Notes under the pieces: model-generated
What the model was told of the DNA's origin: nothing
The model's database searches: none
What the model saw: only the letters and a program-made list of their open reading frames with translations
DNA from: Polytrichum commune
Taxonomy: Eukaryota; Streptophyta; Polytrichopsida; Polytrichales; Polytrichaceae
Assembly (NCBI GenBank): GCA_950295325.1
Contig: OX485803.1
Location: 57,427,554-57,491,553 of the forward strand
Direction: 5' to 3'
Length of the DNA: 64,000 bases
Shown: one piece after another, positions 33,690 through 46,490 of the stretch
Layout of the letters: every line of letters starts with the position of its first letter
How positions within the stretch are numbered: position 1 is the first letter of the stretch
Program-made: the position numbers and the translations under genes

Positions 33690-35215
33690 CTTGTTACAAA
33701 CTCCAAGTGACCACCAACGCATTATCCATTTCAGACATGTAGGATTCCATGTCACTCTCTCGTCTCTTCTCTTACATGATCAATCTTTTTTTTTTTGATG
33801 ACCTTGTGTGAAGTAGGGTGGAACCACCACTTGTTTCTCAACCAATGAGGGAATTTAGAAAGCAATATTCATGGTCCTTGGTCATTAGTATACACAAGCC
33901 CTCAATCAAACACTTGTCTCATGCAATTACATTTGTTTGAGTGGTATATGACAAGGTTCATGGTTAAGAAAAAAAACACAAAAAATATACATATTACAAT
34001 GATATCGAACCATGTTCCCAAAATAAAAACACCATTCTAGGTTCGGTATTCAACACAATTGAAAAGGGATGTGTAATAACTTAATGAGGCAAGAGATCTT
34101 CACTTTTATCTCTTATAACCTTTGCATCTCAACTTTGATTTCAACACGTGAAACAACAATCTTCATGACTCACAATTACTAACTAGATGACACAACTTAC
34201 GATTTCATCCAATGCCCAAAAACACATGGAGTTGGAAGTGTCTCTTATAGGCCCACATACCTTAAAGGTCTAGGAACTTTAAGTCTAAGTGGATCAATAG
34301 AGGCCAAATGATTTATGCCCCTAAATTAAGTTGAAGGTGAAATAGTTGTTCAAGTTAGAGAAGTTTGACAATGCACCAGATTTGAAATATGAACTAGAAC
34401 CCTTTGCACTTTCTTTAAGGGCCACTTTACAAAGATGACCAAGGGCCAAGAAAAGAAATGATCTAGCACACATAATTACTTAGCCATCTTGGTCAATTCA
34501 TCGGACCATGAACTAAAGTAATGTTATTCTATGGGCCCTCACGAACAAAGTGGTAATATTCAATTCTTGTCTATACACAAGCCAACACTTGAGAATTTGG
34601 GTGGAGTTATATTCCCGGCATTATTCATTGGAACCATTGTTCACAGTGGCATTCTCCACTATTGATGTTGGGGTCGATTTCTTCACATTGAGGTAAGATG
34701 ATGAAGGATCTTGGCATATGTTAAATATATAAATTTACTCAACCATATGGTTGAGTGATGTTATCAGTAGTCCCAATACCATGACCAATATAAGCTCACG
34801 CCACTTTTTAAAAGCCTAGGTCACATCACATAATGTAAACCGGACTTAGGTTAGGACATATTGTTTGAAATGAAATAATTTTAAAACAATCTATATAAAA
34901 ATTTATTAAAATCAATGATCCCCAAAATACACGTGAGTAAATTTTATGCTAGAATATTATTATGGCATGACCAACTTTTTCTCTTTGGTGAGACAAACTA
35001 TTTGACCACTCCCACTACAAAATCTAGGTAAACACCGACATTATTTATTTTTGAACATGCAATTTCCATGTCATTTCCTCCTTCATTTGCTGACATGCTC
35101 ACCCATGGTCACATTTAATTTTGGTGACCTTGTGGAAAACCAAGCGGGAACGCCACCCATTTCTCAACCAATGAGAAATTTTAGAAAGCGGTTGTCATGG
35201 TTATTGATCATTAGT
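33690..35215. repeat. Mosaic of dispersed repeats
   Basis: 33690-33890 and 35060-35215 share TTTCTCAACCAATGAG and related blocks. 33935-34285 belongs to the 11540-11850 family. A Harbinger-like end (TTTAAGGGCCACTTTACA) lies at 34427. No gene seen. Confidence 0.6.
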
Positions 35216-35810
35216 GTTGCACTTGTTTAGGCTTCATTACGCTTAATTAGGTTTAATGTGTTGACTTGCACTTAATCAAGCTTAATTAGCTCAAATGTGT
35301 ATGAATACTTGTAGAAACTTGGGCCTTGCGCTCAATTACGTTCAATACCAATTATTTACGCTTGATTGCATTGAATCACGCTTAATTAAGTAGAAGGCAT
35401 TACCTAAACTATTATAAAACTTACATACTAAAATCAGCACATGAATTAAAGTTTCATTTTAGAATGACAAAGACCCCTTCAAATGGTAAGTCACAAAAAG
35501 TATAACCTCAACGCTAATGAGGATTTTGTAATGTCTTTGACTTTCAAGTTAATTACATGCTTTAATGATGATTTTACTTCAGATACGAAATTCCGTTCAA
35601 TTGCTTACTTACTAAGTGGAAATGCACATGTATATTGGATTTTAGACATTAAAGGTGAAGTGCACTCAATATGGGATTTGTGGACAAGCGATCCAAGGGC
35701 AATGTTTCTTTCGAAGTCAGGCGGGGCGAGCAGCAGTTTTCGGTCGGGTTCAGAAAATCTCAAACTTTTTCTGGGGGGCTGCCCGTTGTCCCCCATACAA
35801 CACAGGCACC
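35216..35810 (+). repeat. Dispersed repeat with a degraded reading frame, partner of 47940-48560
   Basis: Begins with several AGGCTTAATTA-like words. The core encodes FKLITCFNDDF, FRSIAYLLSG and YWILDIKGEVHS then WDLWTS (35540-35694), repeated in the partner as SKLITCFIDSF, FQSIAHLLSG and YWILDLEDEVHS then WDLWTS. A protein-level match with synonymous drift points to a shared former coding region of an unidentified element. Confidence 0.7.
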
Positions 35811-36434
35811 GTACACACAGGATCATTACATCGAGAATTGCTTGTTCATGAACATATATCAGCATCATACACCTGTACCAGGAGATTTTTGATGGACTAA
35901 AAACTGGCCAGTGACTCGGATGAATTGACAATGACAATTTTAAGCATCCTGACTTCACACACTATATTCAACACTACAAGCTTTACAAGTGTATAGCAAG
36001 CTTACTTTCCAAGTGAAGCCACACATGCTAATACTTGGCAGCTCATCTGGTGATACATTGTACAGACTACATAATGCAATCTGTGGTTCAATCGTTTGAG
36101 CTTTGAGGGCTATTGCTTCGTTCCTGTTCCTGGAATTTAGAAACAAAGGCAGCAACAACATAAAGATGGGACTGTATCTCCTACACATTACACATCATGG
36201 GCAATGCAATGGAACCTTTTGTTTATTTTCATATACTGCAGCATAGCAATGCCATGTATTAGCACACTGTCAAGATAAGACATTGTTCTCAGCTTGATCT
36301 CAATTATCCTCTCCAATATAAAAGGAGTGCTCCCTGACTCACGCTGTTGTTGACAGCACGAATTGCACTGCACCTTTTGGTGCAGATGAGGACGTAATTG
36401 TGCCCTATTGATCTAATGTGACTGATTTTGCATC

Positions 36435-39400
36435 TTATGTGACTGCAGGATGGGGGCTATTTGTGGGCATGCCATGCTGTAAATTCTGATATACAAGAAA
36501 GGTTGAGGTGCCGCAATAACGGGCAGCAAAGGCCTGACCATCTGGAGTGGGCTGTGAAAATGCACACTGTGATGTCTTCAGGGTCACTCCTAAGCAGAAT
36601 GTCTTCCTGCAAACACAGGAGCTCATATTAAATCTCTGCCATCATATCTAACAGTTGATGAACCTCAAGGCCTGTTTAATCATGGAGCAAGATACTATTT
36701 GCACACTTATACTTTTTTTGAAACACACTAGGATGTAATATTCACTTAATTAGCACATTTTAGAATTAGAGGCATGCGGATGCATAAACCCAGGACAAGC
36801 CAATTGCATCTGTCAACATTTCAAATGACTACAAGAGAATCTTTCAGAAGTACTTAAAGCATATTTATGTGGAACACAATGAAGGAAGAAAGAAACACAA
36901 AAGGGCATTACCACTACAAATTGCCTGACAGCAATATTGAGAACCATGATCTGAAATCCCTCACATATGGGATATACATCGAAATTACTATGCAAATTAA
37001 TCAAGACTGGGCAATGATTGCTTACCGCATGGCATCCAGAAGATATGTAGCAACACCTTTCCTGCGCTCAGAGCGAGACACCCATATTCCTCGCACACCA
37101 CAGACTGCTGGGACCCCTGTCTTGCTACACAAAATGGCTCGACCCAGATCACCATGATCACTGGTGTGTTTTTTTTTGCGAGTCACAACCTCCCTAGTAA
37201 ATTTCCAATCACCAAAATTGAGCCAAGTAGAAGGCTTCAGTCTTTCTCTATTTGTATGAACTAAACTGGAACTACTATCACTAAGTGTGTCATACTTAGC
37301 TGGCAGATCATTAGGTTGAGATAAAACAGACGGAACAACCTTCAGGTCTGTATTAAGTAGGACAGAGGCACTTTTAGGTACTAATTGTGTAATTACAGTC
37401 TCCCTCAAAGAAGATGTTATAGATACAAGTTCTGGATTCTGGGAAGGATATGTTCGATTACAATTAGCTCTGGATTCTATGGACTTTCTATAAAACCTTT
37501 CACTAGCAGGAAATTCCTCAAGCCCTTGGCGGCAAGGGTCATCAACACTACTGCTTGATGTTCTTTGACATTCTGGTGCTGATGGTTGCAAAATGGTGTC
37601 TTCATTCTTAGAAGGTACTATAGGAAAAGCACACGTGATCTGTTCAGCAACGATGCATCCTACTATTTTCTTGGAGCCTGAGATGAAAAGATACACCTGT
37701 TGCAAGGAACCAACGCTTCTTTAATAACATGTCAGGTATAAAGCATCAAGTTTGTGCAATAGACGGAGATTCCAAGGAAATCTTCAAGTTTTAGGTGAGG
37801 CACAATAGGAACTTCTTGATCAGGGCCAAAGTAGCAGTATCATAAATTCAGAAAAGGGTGAAAAGTTCCAAAATAGGATTGCCTACTTTGCAGTGCTTCT
37901 GCCACAACCAGCCTTCAGACAATCCAAGCTCCTGCTCCATAACTTTCACCACTTCCTGGACCTTTCTGAGGTGGCTGTTGGAGTCCCCAGGCAGCACACA
38001 TATCACCCGGTCATCCTTGCCAGGAATCCTTAGTGCCACCCTTTCATGATCCCATCCCTGCAAAAACCCATGATTCCTTTTAGAGGCGGCTTTAACACTT
38101 AACCTAAAAATGGGATGGGAATCACAAGTTATTGCAAGAGTCCAATACAAAATACGTTGCCTAGGTATGCTACGCTCTCAACCTGTGGGGATTCCAACTG
38201 ACAAAAACCTGTCTAAAAAATAAATTGCTAGGCGTGTGCGTAGTGGAACTGACATTATCCACTACACTGTAGTACCATATTAGCAACATGTGAAATAAAA
38301 CAATTACTCACATGTCACACAAATGAAGCTAACACATGTTACACAAATGTTGGTTGGATTAAAAATGTTGACTCCGCACACAGGCAGTAGAGGTGTGAAC
38401 CTTGAAGTGAATGCCCTTAAGTTGACTCCGATGGAATGAAGTGTGAAGCTTCTCGTCACTTTCAAGACCACGAGCATAGACAAGGCCACAGGATGAGCAT
38501 GTTGTATGAGAAAAATCTGCTTGGCCAAGATCCAAGAAATACTGTCCACGCACACGCTTTGTGGGGCCTGGGGCTACTGTCCTTTTGGGAAATGGTACCT
38601 TCCTCACTACTTGTGATGAAGAACTCTTGAAGAAAGGAGCAATTCTATCGAGTTTTTCTGGTGTCAGCAACTCCAACGATGAGATTGATGGCACGTCTGC
38701 CTCAGAAGCCACCTCCTCATACTGCTTCTCCTCAACATTTGCAGCTGCATTTGGGTCAGACAATTTCCTGAAGAGGGAAAAAAAGAAATTGCAAATGTGA
38801 GGAATTGACAGTGCACAGTTCATTCACATGTTGCAGCCACAATCCACTTTAGAGATATTTTGGCAGCATATCAGAAAAAAATCTACACAAACAGCAGCAC
38901 ATTGGCACCATACATCATAGTGGCTTCACATCATGAGTACAAGGGCAGCACCTCTTACTTGATAGCAATAATTGGATACCTTTGATAAATCAACAGATAT
39001 ATCAAACTTTGCAAAGTCACTTCGTGTCAAATTTTGAATACGTTTCAACAAATATCCAGAACCTCGTTTTAAGTTTTTATTCAAGGTGAGTGCTGCAGAC
39101 TCAAAAAAAAACAAAAGTGGATGGTACTCCCACAAAATGTGGGTGCCACAGGGGATGCCACATTCAGTTGACATGTAGCTAATATGAAGACTAGCTTAGC
39201 TTATCATATATTTCACTTGTACTGCTTGAGTTTCAACCATGTTCTGTTGCTAGACTTCAAGCACCCTAACAACTGAAGCTGCTTCTGCGAACACTAAACT
39301 CAAAACTGTAATTGAAGCTGTCATGGCGGGCAAAGCAAATACTTGGTATTTGACTGGCACTCCGTCATTTAGACTGGGTGTCCATCCATTCTGAGGAAAG

Positions 39401-40461
39401 ATGGTCAATTTCTGGTGATTCTGACAAATGCTGCTCTAATAATGCTGGAAGGTGAGCTAGAGCTTAACATAATCTGATGGAAGACAGCACCCATTCAAGG
39501 GAAATGGTGAGCTTCTCAATGCATGGGGGACGAAGAATCCACAGGATTCGCAGCTAAACTCCCAGATCCCAGGTGCCCTTACTTTTCTTTGAAAAGTGCC
39601 CTAATCCTTCTACCCAAACATTTTAGTAGAATACACAATCTGGACTACTCTGTAACCACGCCATTCACAGTCGAATGACGAGGAATCGTATCAACACTGC
39701 ATGCAACAGTTCATTCTAACAGTTGCTGCTGTCTAATGATGCTGGAGCTTAATCCAATCTGATGGAGGACAGTACCCATCCAAGGGAAACGGTAGGCTAT
39801 CATAATACACGGCGCACGGGGAGTCTAAACCATTTCCCGCTAATCTGTCTAGACCGCCAATGACCTAATTGAGAAGCGGACAGAATCCTTCAAACTAAAC
39901 ATTCAAGTACGACATAACAATTGGACTACTATGTAACCGCACCATACACAGCCGAATGAAGTGGAACCGTATCAACACTGCATGCAACATTTAAATCTGA
40001 CACATGCTGTCTTCTGTGATGCAAGGAGGCGAGCTCGAGCTTAACCCAATCTGATGGAAGACACTGCCCATTCAGGAAAACGGTGAGGTTTCCGCAGCAC
40101 TTGCTGCTAATCTGCCCAGATTGCAAGTACCCTAATTTATTCTCTTTAGGGAAACACAGAATCCTTCGAACCAAATACATTGCGTAGAATATACCATTTG
40201 AACTACTATTGAACCGCACCATACAGCCGAAAGAAGTGGAAATCGTATCAACACTCCATGCAACGAACACTTTTACGTACCAATCCCAACAAGTATGCAC
40301 ATGCATACGACACATAAGAGGATGAATGTTGTTAAACAGCACCTGGCAGAAGAAGGTTTATCACATTTGCGTCGCTTGTACGTCAAGAAGGGCTTATCGT
40401 TCCTCGAAAGCGCAACGCTGCTGCAACCGAATTCATTGGCCACTTCCGAATGTGGATCCAT
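36435..40461 (-). CDS. CTF7: Sister-chromatid cohesion acetyltransferase CTF7/ECO1 (ESCO-type)
   Basis: Five exons on the minus strand: 40461-40343, 38767-38401, 38057-37887, 37696-37026 and 36606-36435. All junctions are GT-AG with matching phases, giving 499 codons and a TAA. The enzyme acetylates cohesin SMC3 in S phase to lock sister chromatids together. Evidence: the CCHH zinc finger CSSCGLVYARGLESDEKLH with TSFH (about residues 130-155); HLRKVQEVVKVMEQEL; WQKHCKVYLFISGSKKIVGC; the acetyl-CoA loop GVRGIWVSRSERRKGVATYL; and the C-terminal signature AFSQPTPDGQAFAARYCGTS ending FLVYQ. The N-terminus has KPFLTYKRRK, a possible partner-binding motif. A Ser/Pro-rich insert of roughly 130 residues splits the acetyltransferase, making the protein longer than the approximately 350-residue Arabidopsis form. 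A 16-residue tail follows FLVYQ. Exon 1's donor (GTGCTG) is weak. Confidence 0.93.
39420..40265. repeat. Three tandem copies of an approximately 270-290 bp unit in CTF7 intron 1
   Basis: Each unit has CAATCTGATGGAAGACAG-like, ACCCATTCAAGGGAAA-like, GACTACT.TGTAACC.C.CCAT and GTATCAACACTGCATGCAAC words, at about 39470-39710, 39745-39990 and 40040-40263. The repeats lie wholly inside the intron. Confidence 0.85.
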
Positions 40462-40703
40462 CCCAAGGAGGATCACTTCCAAATTGGCTCCATGTGCTAC
40501 TCCCCACTCCTGATGATGATCTTTTAGGGTTCAGGTGAAAATTCCTTCAACGCCCACTCTTTCAGATGTAAATCGCCACAAGAACCACTTCCTGCCTGTC
40601 TGGGTTTCTACTAAGGATACAATGAAAGGTGGACAACAAGACTCACAGTCCAGTGATCCGAGAATCGGAGAGAACCCTGGAACCTCATTATCCCCGGAGT
40701 AGA

Positions 40704-40951
40704 AGTGTGGAATTTCTCAACAGGTAACCCGATAAGTGGGCATAACTATTATGATGTTGCACATTGTCAATGCATCGGACATAGCCCATTTCAAAATCAA
40801 GAAGAAGATCGTATAAGGAACGAGAAGTGTTGGATTCCTCAACAGTTCACACGATAAGTGGGCAAACCTACTATGATGTTGCACATTGCCAATGCATCAT
40901 CTGACAAAACCCATCGCAAAACCATGAAGGAGGAGACCATAAAAAGGAACG
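40704..40951. repeat. Direct duplication, about 124 bp period, upstream of CTF7
   Basis: CGATAAGTGGGCA, CTATTATGATGTTGCACATT and GCCAATGCATC-like blocks occur twice, in the likely promoter or leader of CTF7. Confidence 0.8.
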
Positions 40952-41059
40952 ATAACCCCAAAGCCCAGCCCAGCCCAGCACTGGGTTTTCAAACCCAAAA
41001 GAGTGCGCATGGCAATGGTGACGATAATGCCCAAACAGATCTCAACAGAAGAGGAAAAA

Positions 41060-41848
41060 AAGTACATCAATAGCTGCCTGTGTTTTGCAAGAAGTAGGAA
41101 CTTGAATAGAATGTGACAATGCAGAGATACATGCCATTCTCTCACCACTTCTGCAAACTCTTTTGCTCCCAAAACCTGAGTCTCCACCCACACCATAAAG
41201 CCATCTCTATAACCGCAAGAAGGAGGAGGAAGAGCAATGTATGGGGAGCTTCACGCCCTACTTACAACACACCAAGAAAAACCTCTGCAAAACCCCCTCT
41301 GAAAGCCAAACCCAAGCCAAACCGAAACTTCTTGGCACTCTGGACGAGAGGGGAGGGGAAGGGAGCTTTTGGTGGAAGAATGTGCTTGAAAGATGTGGTG
41401 TGCGAGCTCAAACTTTGGTGAGGATGTGATTCCTGGCAGTTGGCACAATTGTCGACGCTGTCTTGAGATTGCGTGGGGCGATGGGACGGGTCGGGATGCT
41501 TGCATGCATCCTAGCCTACCCTAGCCTACCCTTGGGCCTTCAATTGTGCTCACAAAATGGGTTTGAGCTTGGTTTCCCGCCCTGAGTCCAACTCCTAATT
41601 TGGAATCCGAAACGGGGCCGACGGCGCTGTCAGTTGCATTCATCTCTCCTCTGTCAACAGTGAACACTTCTTCGTAAGATTCCGCATGTAAAATCCATCA
41701 CGTCTGTGAGCTTTCCGCACTTACTGGGATGAAAGGAGCCCAACGGTCCAGGCTTGCTTTTGTTAGTTGGGGCATTTCTGTGCAGTGTGAGGTGGATGGG
41801 TCTTAAATGGTTACTTTCCTCCAACTAGCTCACTCCTCCTTGGATATG
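41060..41848. other. CTF7 upstream region
   Basis: Head region of CTF7. Minus-strand promoter elements could lie here but none was clear. Short GAGGGGAGGGGAAGGGAG and CCTAGCCTACC repeats are present. Confidence 0.35.
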
Positions 41849-42640
41849 AAACACATGATTAAGTTAGTAAAAGATGGTTAGCATATCCAAATCGAAGCCA
41901 TAGCCACTTTCTTCTTACTTTTAAAGGTATGTGGGTGGTATTTGGTTCCTTCTTCATAGTCTCCAATTTCTACTGATTATATTTACACAACAAAACTCGT
42001 GTTCTATTAGCCGATCTACAATGGAATGTCTGCAAAAATCGGATTGAAGATCGGACCTTTCTTGATTTAGTTATGGCTATCGGAAGTGCATGTTTGTTGA
42101 ATTCTTAAACTAGACACATAGGTCCTCCCAATTGTGTTCACTATGGAGTGTAGACTAGTTACTGATATTTGAAGATGTAGTCCAATCTCTTTTAAACGTG
42201 CGTTCTTATGATGTTTGTTTTTTGATCCTCACCAAACCACACAACAATCAAATACAAGGGTTTGATTAAGAAAAAGAAGCCACTCAAGACCCATCGACAT
42301 TATGAAACGCATGATTGAGTGAGTACAAGATGGGTAGCATATCCAATTGGAGGTCATAGCCACATTCCTCGTATTTTAATGGGATCGTATGAATATCTTG
42401 TTCATTGTCCAAGTGAAGATTCTTGTGCTCATTAAATGGTTGCATAGGTCCCGCCAATTATGTTGACTATTGAGTCTAGAATTGATATCGCATTGATATC
42501 GCATTGAAGCATATTTCGAGCACACAATCCAATGATTTTTTTTTTAAGATATGTCTTTTTGGTGTCCGCTCTTAGAGTCACACCAAAACACATGGATACC
42601 ACTCAAATATAGGTGTCTTAATGAGAAAAATAGTATAGCA
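41849..42640. repeat. Two degenerate direct copies, about 450 bp apart
   Basis: ACATGATTAAGTTAGTA...TAGCATATCCAA...CCATAGCCAC at 41849 matches 42306. The downstream parts match the reverse complement of the 11540-11850 family. Confidence 0.7.
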
Positions 42641-44090
42641 AACATCGTCTATCTTGTGTGTGTCCTTTTGGGATCCATTTGGGTTTGGGTTTGGTTTCAT
42701 AACACATGTTGAGGGGATAATAGGGAGAGAAAAAATTGCCCCATGTGTGTTGGTTGTTGGTTCACGTCAATTTGAGCTCACCATACTCTAACCTCCCTAA
42801 TATCATGCCTTAGTCGCAACCAAAGTGCATGTGATATTAAGGAATTGGACGTGTGATAACATGGAATCAATGTAGCATGTGAGGTTATAGAATAACATAA
42901 AGTCAACAATGCACTTTGAGTTATAATTTGAGTTATTTTCATGTCAAAACCCATGATGATATGAGAGGCAAATGTGACAACAAGGAAAGGAGATATAAAT
43001 TGAGCACATCCATTCCTTAGGGTTTTGGGATATAAGAGAGGGAGTGACATTATAGAGGTTGATATTACGGAGGTTTGGGTGTAGTCTAATTTGGGGTCTT
43101 TGACACCAATTTAGGGGTTGATTTGGCTTAAATAATAATCTTTGAGTTCCACGATAGTGTTAAGCATTCTTACTTCCCCTTCCCCCAGTTTGCCCTACCT
43201 TTTGTAGATGTTATGATAGTTACATGATTCTAATGTGATAATTTTACATTTAAATTTGACTACACCATGCATGCACCCATTTCCCCCAAGGGTATAGTCA
43301 ATGTATTTAAGAGCCCAAGGATTGTGATGACAATAGGAAACTAATTCACTTGCATGACTTTGGAATGATACTATGCTTAGATTGTGTGAGCTAATTCAAT
43401 TTTTTGTTTTTCATGATGGATTTCTTGCATCTGAATTGACTCAACATTATTCAACTATTATTAGATGTTCCATTCTAATAGTAATCACTACAAGTGCTTC
43501 ACCTAAATCTCACTCGTTTTTCAAGTTGAGTTCACTTATTCACAAGCATATGGAAGGTATAATTCTAGCACCTTACGTGACATATTCTTGGCCCCACCCA
43601 ACCTAGTCACTCAATTAAATAATGTTATGAAATTTCTTGTGAATTTCATGGAAGATGATAATGATATTGAATCCAAACGGGCATTTAAGCACCTGCTAAT
43701 TATGTTGATAAAATTGCTTTCAATTGCAAACGTCCTTTACAATTATGAAACGATAAGTAATTACTCTCAAAATTTAGGATTACATACATAATGTTCACTA
43801 CAATAGCTACAAACATATAACAACTTTCTTATTTATGTTCACATACGTGTTTTTTGATCGTGCTTTCAACCCTTAAATGACATTATTTGATAACATCTTT
43901 GAAATAAATTCCTCATTATTATGAGAAGGAGTCATGACATAAATTTTCCATGAATTCATTGGAATCCCATCACTGGTCTATGTTTTAAGTTATCCAACCG
44001 GTCCTAAAGGTGACTTGGTATTGACAAAATGTAGGTTAATGTATTGTTTAAATGGTGTAAAAGGGTTCAATCATCCATGACTCTGAAATA
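42641..44090. other. A/T-rich intergenic stretch, no gene recognised
   Basis: Short frames only. No motif or repeat ends identified. Confidence 0.3.
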
Positions 44091-44103
44091 GGGATAACTT
44101 GGA

Positions 44104-44671
44104 AGAAGAAGAAGAACTCCAGTCCCTCTCAGGGGCCGGAGTGAATAAAGTGTTTGTTCGTAGGACATCCGTGGCCAAACCCCAGGGCATTGGCGTTGGA
44201 TGTAATACTACTTCACCCGTTAAGGGAGTAGACACTATTTTAGTAACTGGTGATGTTACCAGTAAACCAAAAGGCGGGGTGTGCAGTAATTTAGGTGGGA
44301 TTTTGTAAACCGGTGATGGATTGTCTGTTTTCTATCCGTCGTTTATGGATCAATATGGTGTGTGCGTATTGTATGGCGATAATATTTATTTGTTTGAATG
44401 TACTTCTTATTTGTGATGTGGGAAGTTTAAGCTTCGTGGCTAGTTCATTCATCGAGGGGATGTGAGTGGTAGGTCTGGCACCTAATGCTAATACAATAAG
44501 TGGGGCTACGTTCCAACCGCGTGCAATTATATCGTTGATGAGTGGTTGATATTTTGTTATTTTCCTGGCCGTTGTTTCAGTAGAGAATCGATCATTACAG
44601 TATGTGAATTCAATGAATTGTATAGTAGTTACCGGTGTAGGTGCGTCTGGTGGAGGGGAGTTGTATGGGTG
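44104..44671 (-). mobile_element. LINE copy 2, 5'-truncated, with 13-bp target duplication
   Basis: Flanked by GGGATAACTTGGA at 44091-44103 and 44672-44684. On the minus strand it encodes the C-terminal domain of the same LINE: TIQFIEFTYCNDRFSTET, KYQPLINDIIARGWNV, ALGARPTTHIPS and IIAIQYAHTILIHKRRIEN, ending at TAA 44293-44291. A 3' UTR of about 130-190 bp and a (TTC)n tail follow. Protein identity to the main copy is clear but moderate, so it is a different subfamily. The frame is intact over the retained 110 or so codons. Confidence 0.93.
44291..44650 (-). pseudogene. LINE C-terminal domain fragment (copy 2)
   Basis: The retained coding part of copy 2, open without stops. It conserves IEFTYCNDR with the putative nuclease Glu and the KY-P-LI-RGW block. 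The Pro-Asp half of the nuclease motif is lost to 5' truncation. Confidence 0.88.
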
Positions 44672-44684
44672 GGGATAACTTGGA

Positions 44685-45750
44685 CTTTTTATTCTCCTCT
44701 AGGGCTCCTATTATATTTGCAAGTATATGTTTAGGTACGGTCAAACCCACAACACATTAAACATGGATGGATTCAATTGATTTCGTAGACATGTAGATGG
44801 TTTTTGTCAATGATATCCATTACAATGGATGAAAACAACGACACATCCTTCCATCAAGATCTTTCAACGGATGGTGGAGATCGAGTACATGACGTGACCG
44901 AGACATCGTAGCCACAAGAAGATTATTATGCCCCCTTCCCACTTGACTTTAGCTAAGCCTAAATGTTGGTTCTAAAAACACGGCCTTCACACCATCGACA
45001 CTATATAGTCCCAAGCTCAGTTGGCAAATGATGTGGCATGGTTTAGAAGTGAAGGTTTTAATTCATAAGCACTGACCCTCCCATCGGTACCTAGACATGA
45101 GGTAAGAATGTAGGACCTTTAAAAGTGTCACCTCCCGCCCTTGTGATTGGTTGCTTTTAGTCTTAGCTATGAGGGCACAAGGAGTGTCATTAACAAAAAC
45201 TGATGGTAAGATAGATAAGTAGTAAGGCATTTGGGGATGGGACAAAAACTATCCGGCATTCATTACTTGGTAGATAAAATAATGAACATGTGTGAAAACT
45301 ACTTAGCTAAAATCTACTCGAAAACCTCCGGAGCAAGTTCTTATAAGTGCACTGGGATAGCCGGGTGCCTCCTCTATAACCGAGGGAGCTTTACCCGGGT
45401 TTTAGAAAATACTTTGGTGGTAAAGTCATGTGGGAAGGGGGCATTATCTTCCTTATCATGAATGTGGTAGTCTTTTCATAGGGTGGAATTGTGAACTCTT
45501 CGTCGTCGGCTAAGCAACCAACTAGAGGTATTGTTGCAAGATGTCCACTTGCCATGGAATTGACCATTGGAATTGCAACGTTTGGGCGTCAACTTCATCA
45601 CCAAGATCATTGGAGGCCTAATGCTTACACATTGTTAAGCATATTCCAAGAAGTTTGCACCCCCTCCATGCATGTAATCAATCACAATTTAATGTTGTAG
45701 TCCAATATGTTATGTTCCGATCAAAGGGCTTAATGCTTGTTATATCAACA
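44685..45750. other. Intergenic, no gene recognised
   Basis: Short frames without motifs. Confidence 0.3.
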
Positions 45751-45754
45751 ATTA

Positions 45755-46153
45755 GGGTGAGTTTCCATGTAGGTCGCTTGTCCACTAGATTCTAGTGTGA
45801 ATAAGGACAAACCCACCCAAACGTAGAGGAAATCTAATGGGGTAGGGTTTGTATGTGCCAGCTAGTTACCCCGTCTTCTCAAGTTCGGGCCCACCTACTA
45901 ACCTCCTCCTCCATGTTAAAACCTCCTCCTCCTTCAAAAATTGTCTTCAAAACCTTCGGTGACTGCCACTTGTAAGTTCAAGATTATTTAATGAACACAT
46001 GGAAGTCTAGTGGCATGTGTCCACGGCCCTCCACATTCTAGTGGACTGCCAAAATATGGTTGGATGGTGGCTTGTGCTTAAGTACGTGTGAACACCTCCA
46101 ACCCATTATTTTCTAGAATCTAGAGGGCAAACAACCTACGTGGAAACTCACCC
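45755..46153. mobile_element. PIF/Harbinger MITE, family 2, 399 bp, TTA target duplication
   Basis: Ends GGGTGAGTTTCCATGTAGGT and ACCTACGTGGAAACTCACCC, with TTA on both sides (45752-45754 and 46154-46156). A copy of identical length in reverse orientation lies at 60707-61105. Confidence 0.9.
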
Positions 46154-46490
46154 TTATGCTCCTACTTGCTGCACGACTCTAGTGGGACTCAAAAGCTTCT
46201 TCATCATTCTTTACAAAATAGGGAACTTGAAAAACAAATTCTTGGATGAATTGCAATAACAAGGGATGAATGTAAATCTCCTTTCGAATGGATTTCATCC
46301 ACACACTTGTTTTTCTTTGAAGTACCTTAGCTGTAATGCCTTTTATGTGTTCAAATTTGGATTAATCTTCAAATGTCTAAGAAGCCCGAATGTGTTAAAA
46401 TGAATGTGATAATGGTGAAAGGGCAAGGGACATGTTGGACATTCGTATGGCATGTGGAGCCACCATATTCATAGATTAAAGGCATATTTA

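Noticed and set aside
41113..41429. Plus-strand frames upstream of CTF7
   Set aside because: They overlap each other in different phases in the presumed CTF7 leader and have no recognisable features.
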